Under the pieces are notes generated by a model. That model saw only the letters and a list, made by a program, of their open reading frames with translations. It was not told the DNA's origin and searched no databases. A stretch of 64,000 nt of DNA from Geodermatophilus sp. DSM 44513 (GTDB taxonomy: Bacteria; Actinomycetota; Actinomycetes; Mycobacteriales; Geodermatophilaceae): assembly GCF_032460525.1 (NCBI RefSeq), contig NZ_CP135963.1:1426001-1490000 (forward strand), in the 5' to 3' direction. Below are positions 63,645 through 64,000 of the stretch, piece by piece; positions within the stretch are counted from its first letter, which is position 1, and every line of letters starts with the position of its first letter. Made by a program: the position numbers and the translations under genes.

Positions 63645-64000
63645 GGACGGGGCGGTCCGGGGGGTCCACCGCGGTCGAGTGGAGTGGATCGACACCGACG
63701 CCGCGGGGATCCACCACAACACGGCGATCACCCGCTACACCGAGAGCGCCGAGGCGGCGTTGATGCGCTCGCGGGGCCTGCAGCAGGCGTACTTCCCGCG
63801 GGCCCCGCGGGTGCGCTACGAGGTCGACGTCGAGGCACCCCTGCGGGTCGGGCAGGAGCTGACCGCCGTGGTGGACCTGGTACGGATCGGCACGTCGTCG
63901 ATGACGTTCGCCTTCGAGGTCTGGGGCGAGGCGTTCGCCGGCCACCCCCGGCGGCGTGCGGCGGCCGGTCGGTTCGTCACCGTGCACCTCACGGGGGAGC
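63619..64000 (+). CDS. 4-Hydroxybenzoyl-CoA thioesterase-like hotdog protein (incomplete)
   Basis: A frame open to the right edge, so the gene is cut by the window. Translation from GTG 63619 (overlapping the previous gene by 26 bases; GTG 63679 is an alternative start) gives VEWIDTDAAGIHHNTAITRYTESAEAALMRSRGL, the active-site helix region of 4HBT-type thioesterases, then RVRYEVDVEAPLRVGQELTAVVDLVRIGTSSMTFAFEVW. At least 127 residues are present. It continues the catabolic operon. Confidence 0.82.
   Translation, partial: MTTPPGPPEDGAVRGVHRGRVEWIDTDAAGIHHNTAITRYTESAEAALMRSRGLQQAYFPRAPRVRYEVDVEAPLRVGQELTAVVDLVRIGTSSMTFAFEVWGEAFAGHPRRRAAAGRFVTVHLTGE

Overview
The window is very GC-rich with strong GTG/ATG start use, frequent 4-bp GTGA/ATGA gene overlaps and a classical actinobacterial gene order (hrcA-dnaJ-rsmE, phoH-ybeY-corC-era-recO-uppS, glyS, dusB, dnaG). 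Gene content and protein sequences look most like a soil actinomycete of the Geodermatophilaceae type (Blastococcus, Modestobacter, Geodermatophilus). That placement is by recognition only.

Region 1 (1-5.5 kb): the tail of an unknown membrane gene, a DesK/DesR-like two-component pair, a small conserved protein that seems to use a CTG start, then hrcA behind a perfect CIRCE operator, dnaJ and rsmE. Region 2 (5.5-14 kb): two transport operons placed between rsmE and the HIT/phoH block. One is a phosphonate-type ABC importer (phnD-phnC-phnE, minus strand, with the two permease domains fused). The other is a branched-chain amino-acid-type importer (substrate-binding protein, LivH, a LivM-LivG fusion, LivF). 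Region 3 (14-32.5 kb): housekeeping genes for RNA, ribosome, cell-wall lipid and replication work. phoH is interrupted by a 357-residue intein with the hallmarks of a class 3 intein. The block ends at a tRNA-Asn gene.

Region 4 (32.5-41 kb): immediately after the tRNA the sequence becomes gene-poor and decayed. It holds a protein with four 33-bp repeats, a truncated MFS exporter fused in frame to a piece of a gamma-carbonic-anhydrase gene next to its intact TetR-type regulator, a doubly frameshifted DUF4188 gene, and a MocR tail. Intact islands are an HxlR regulator with a divergent MFS exporter and an SDR enzyme, and a 74-residue hypothetical protein.

Region 5 (41-64 kb, running off the end): a catabolic block for an aromatic, probably indolic or aminobenzoate, substrate. 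An AraC-type regulator precedes a one-direction run of a cyclase-family hydrolase, a phytoene-desaturase-like FAD enzyme, an LLM flavin monooxygenase, an SDR and an FAD monooxygenase. A PaaX-type regulator sits with RidA and a Tat-exported arylformamidase-like hydrolase, divergent from an indolepyruvate-type 2-oxoacid:ferredoxin oxidoreductase (two subunits). An aromatic-acid MFS transporter is divergent from a FAH hydrolase, a cupin, a TesB thioesterase, a 2-aminobenzoate-CoA-ligase-like enzyme, a fused FAD/OYE aminobenzoyl-CoA (or salicylyl-CoA) monooxygenase and a hotdog thioesterase. Similar sequence motifs in front of several of these units suggest one regulon. The best reading is a CoA-dependent aerobic route from indolepyruvate/indole-type compounds to anthraniloyl-CoA and ring cleavage. 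The exact substrate is an inference.
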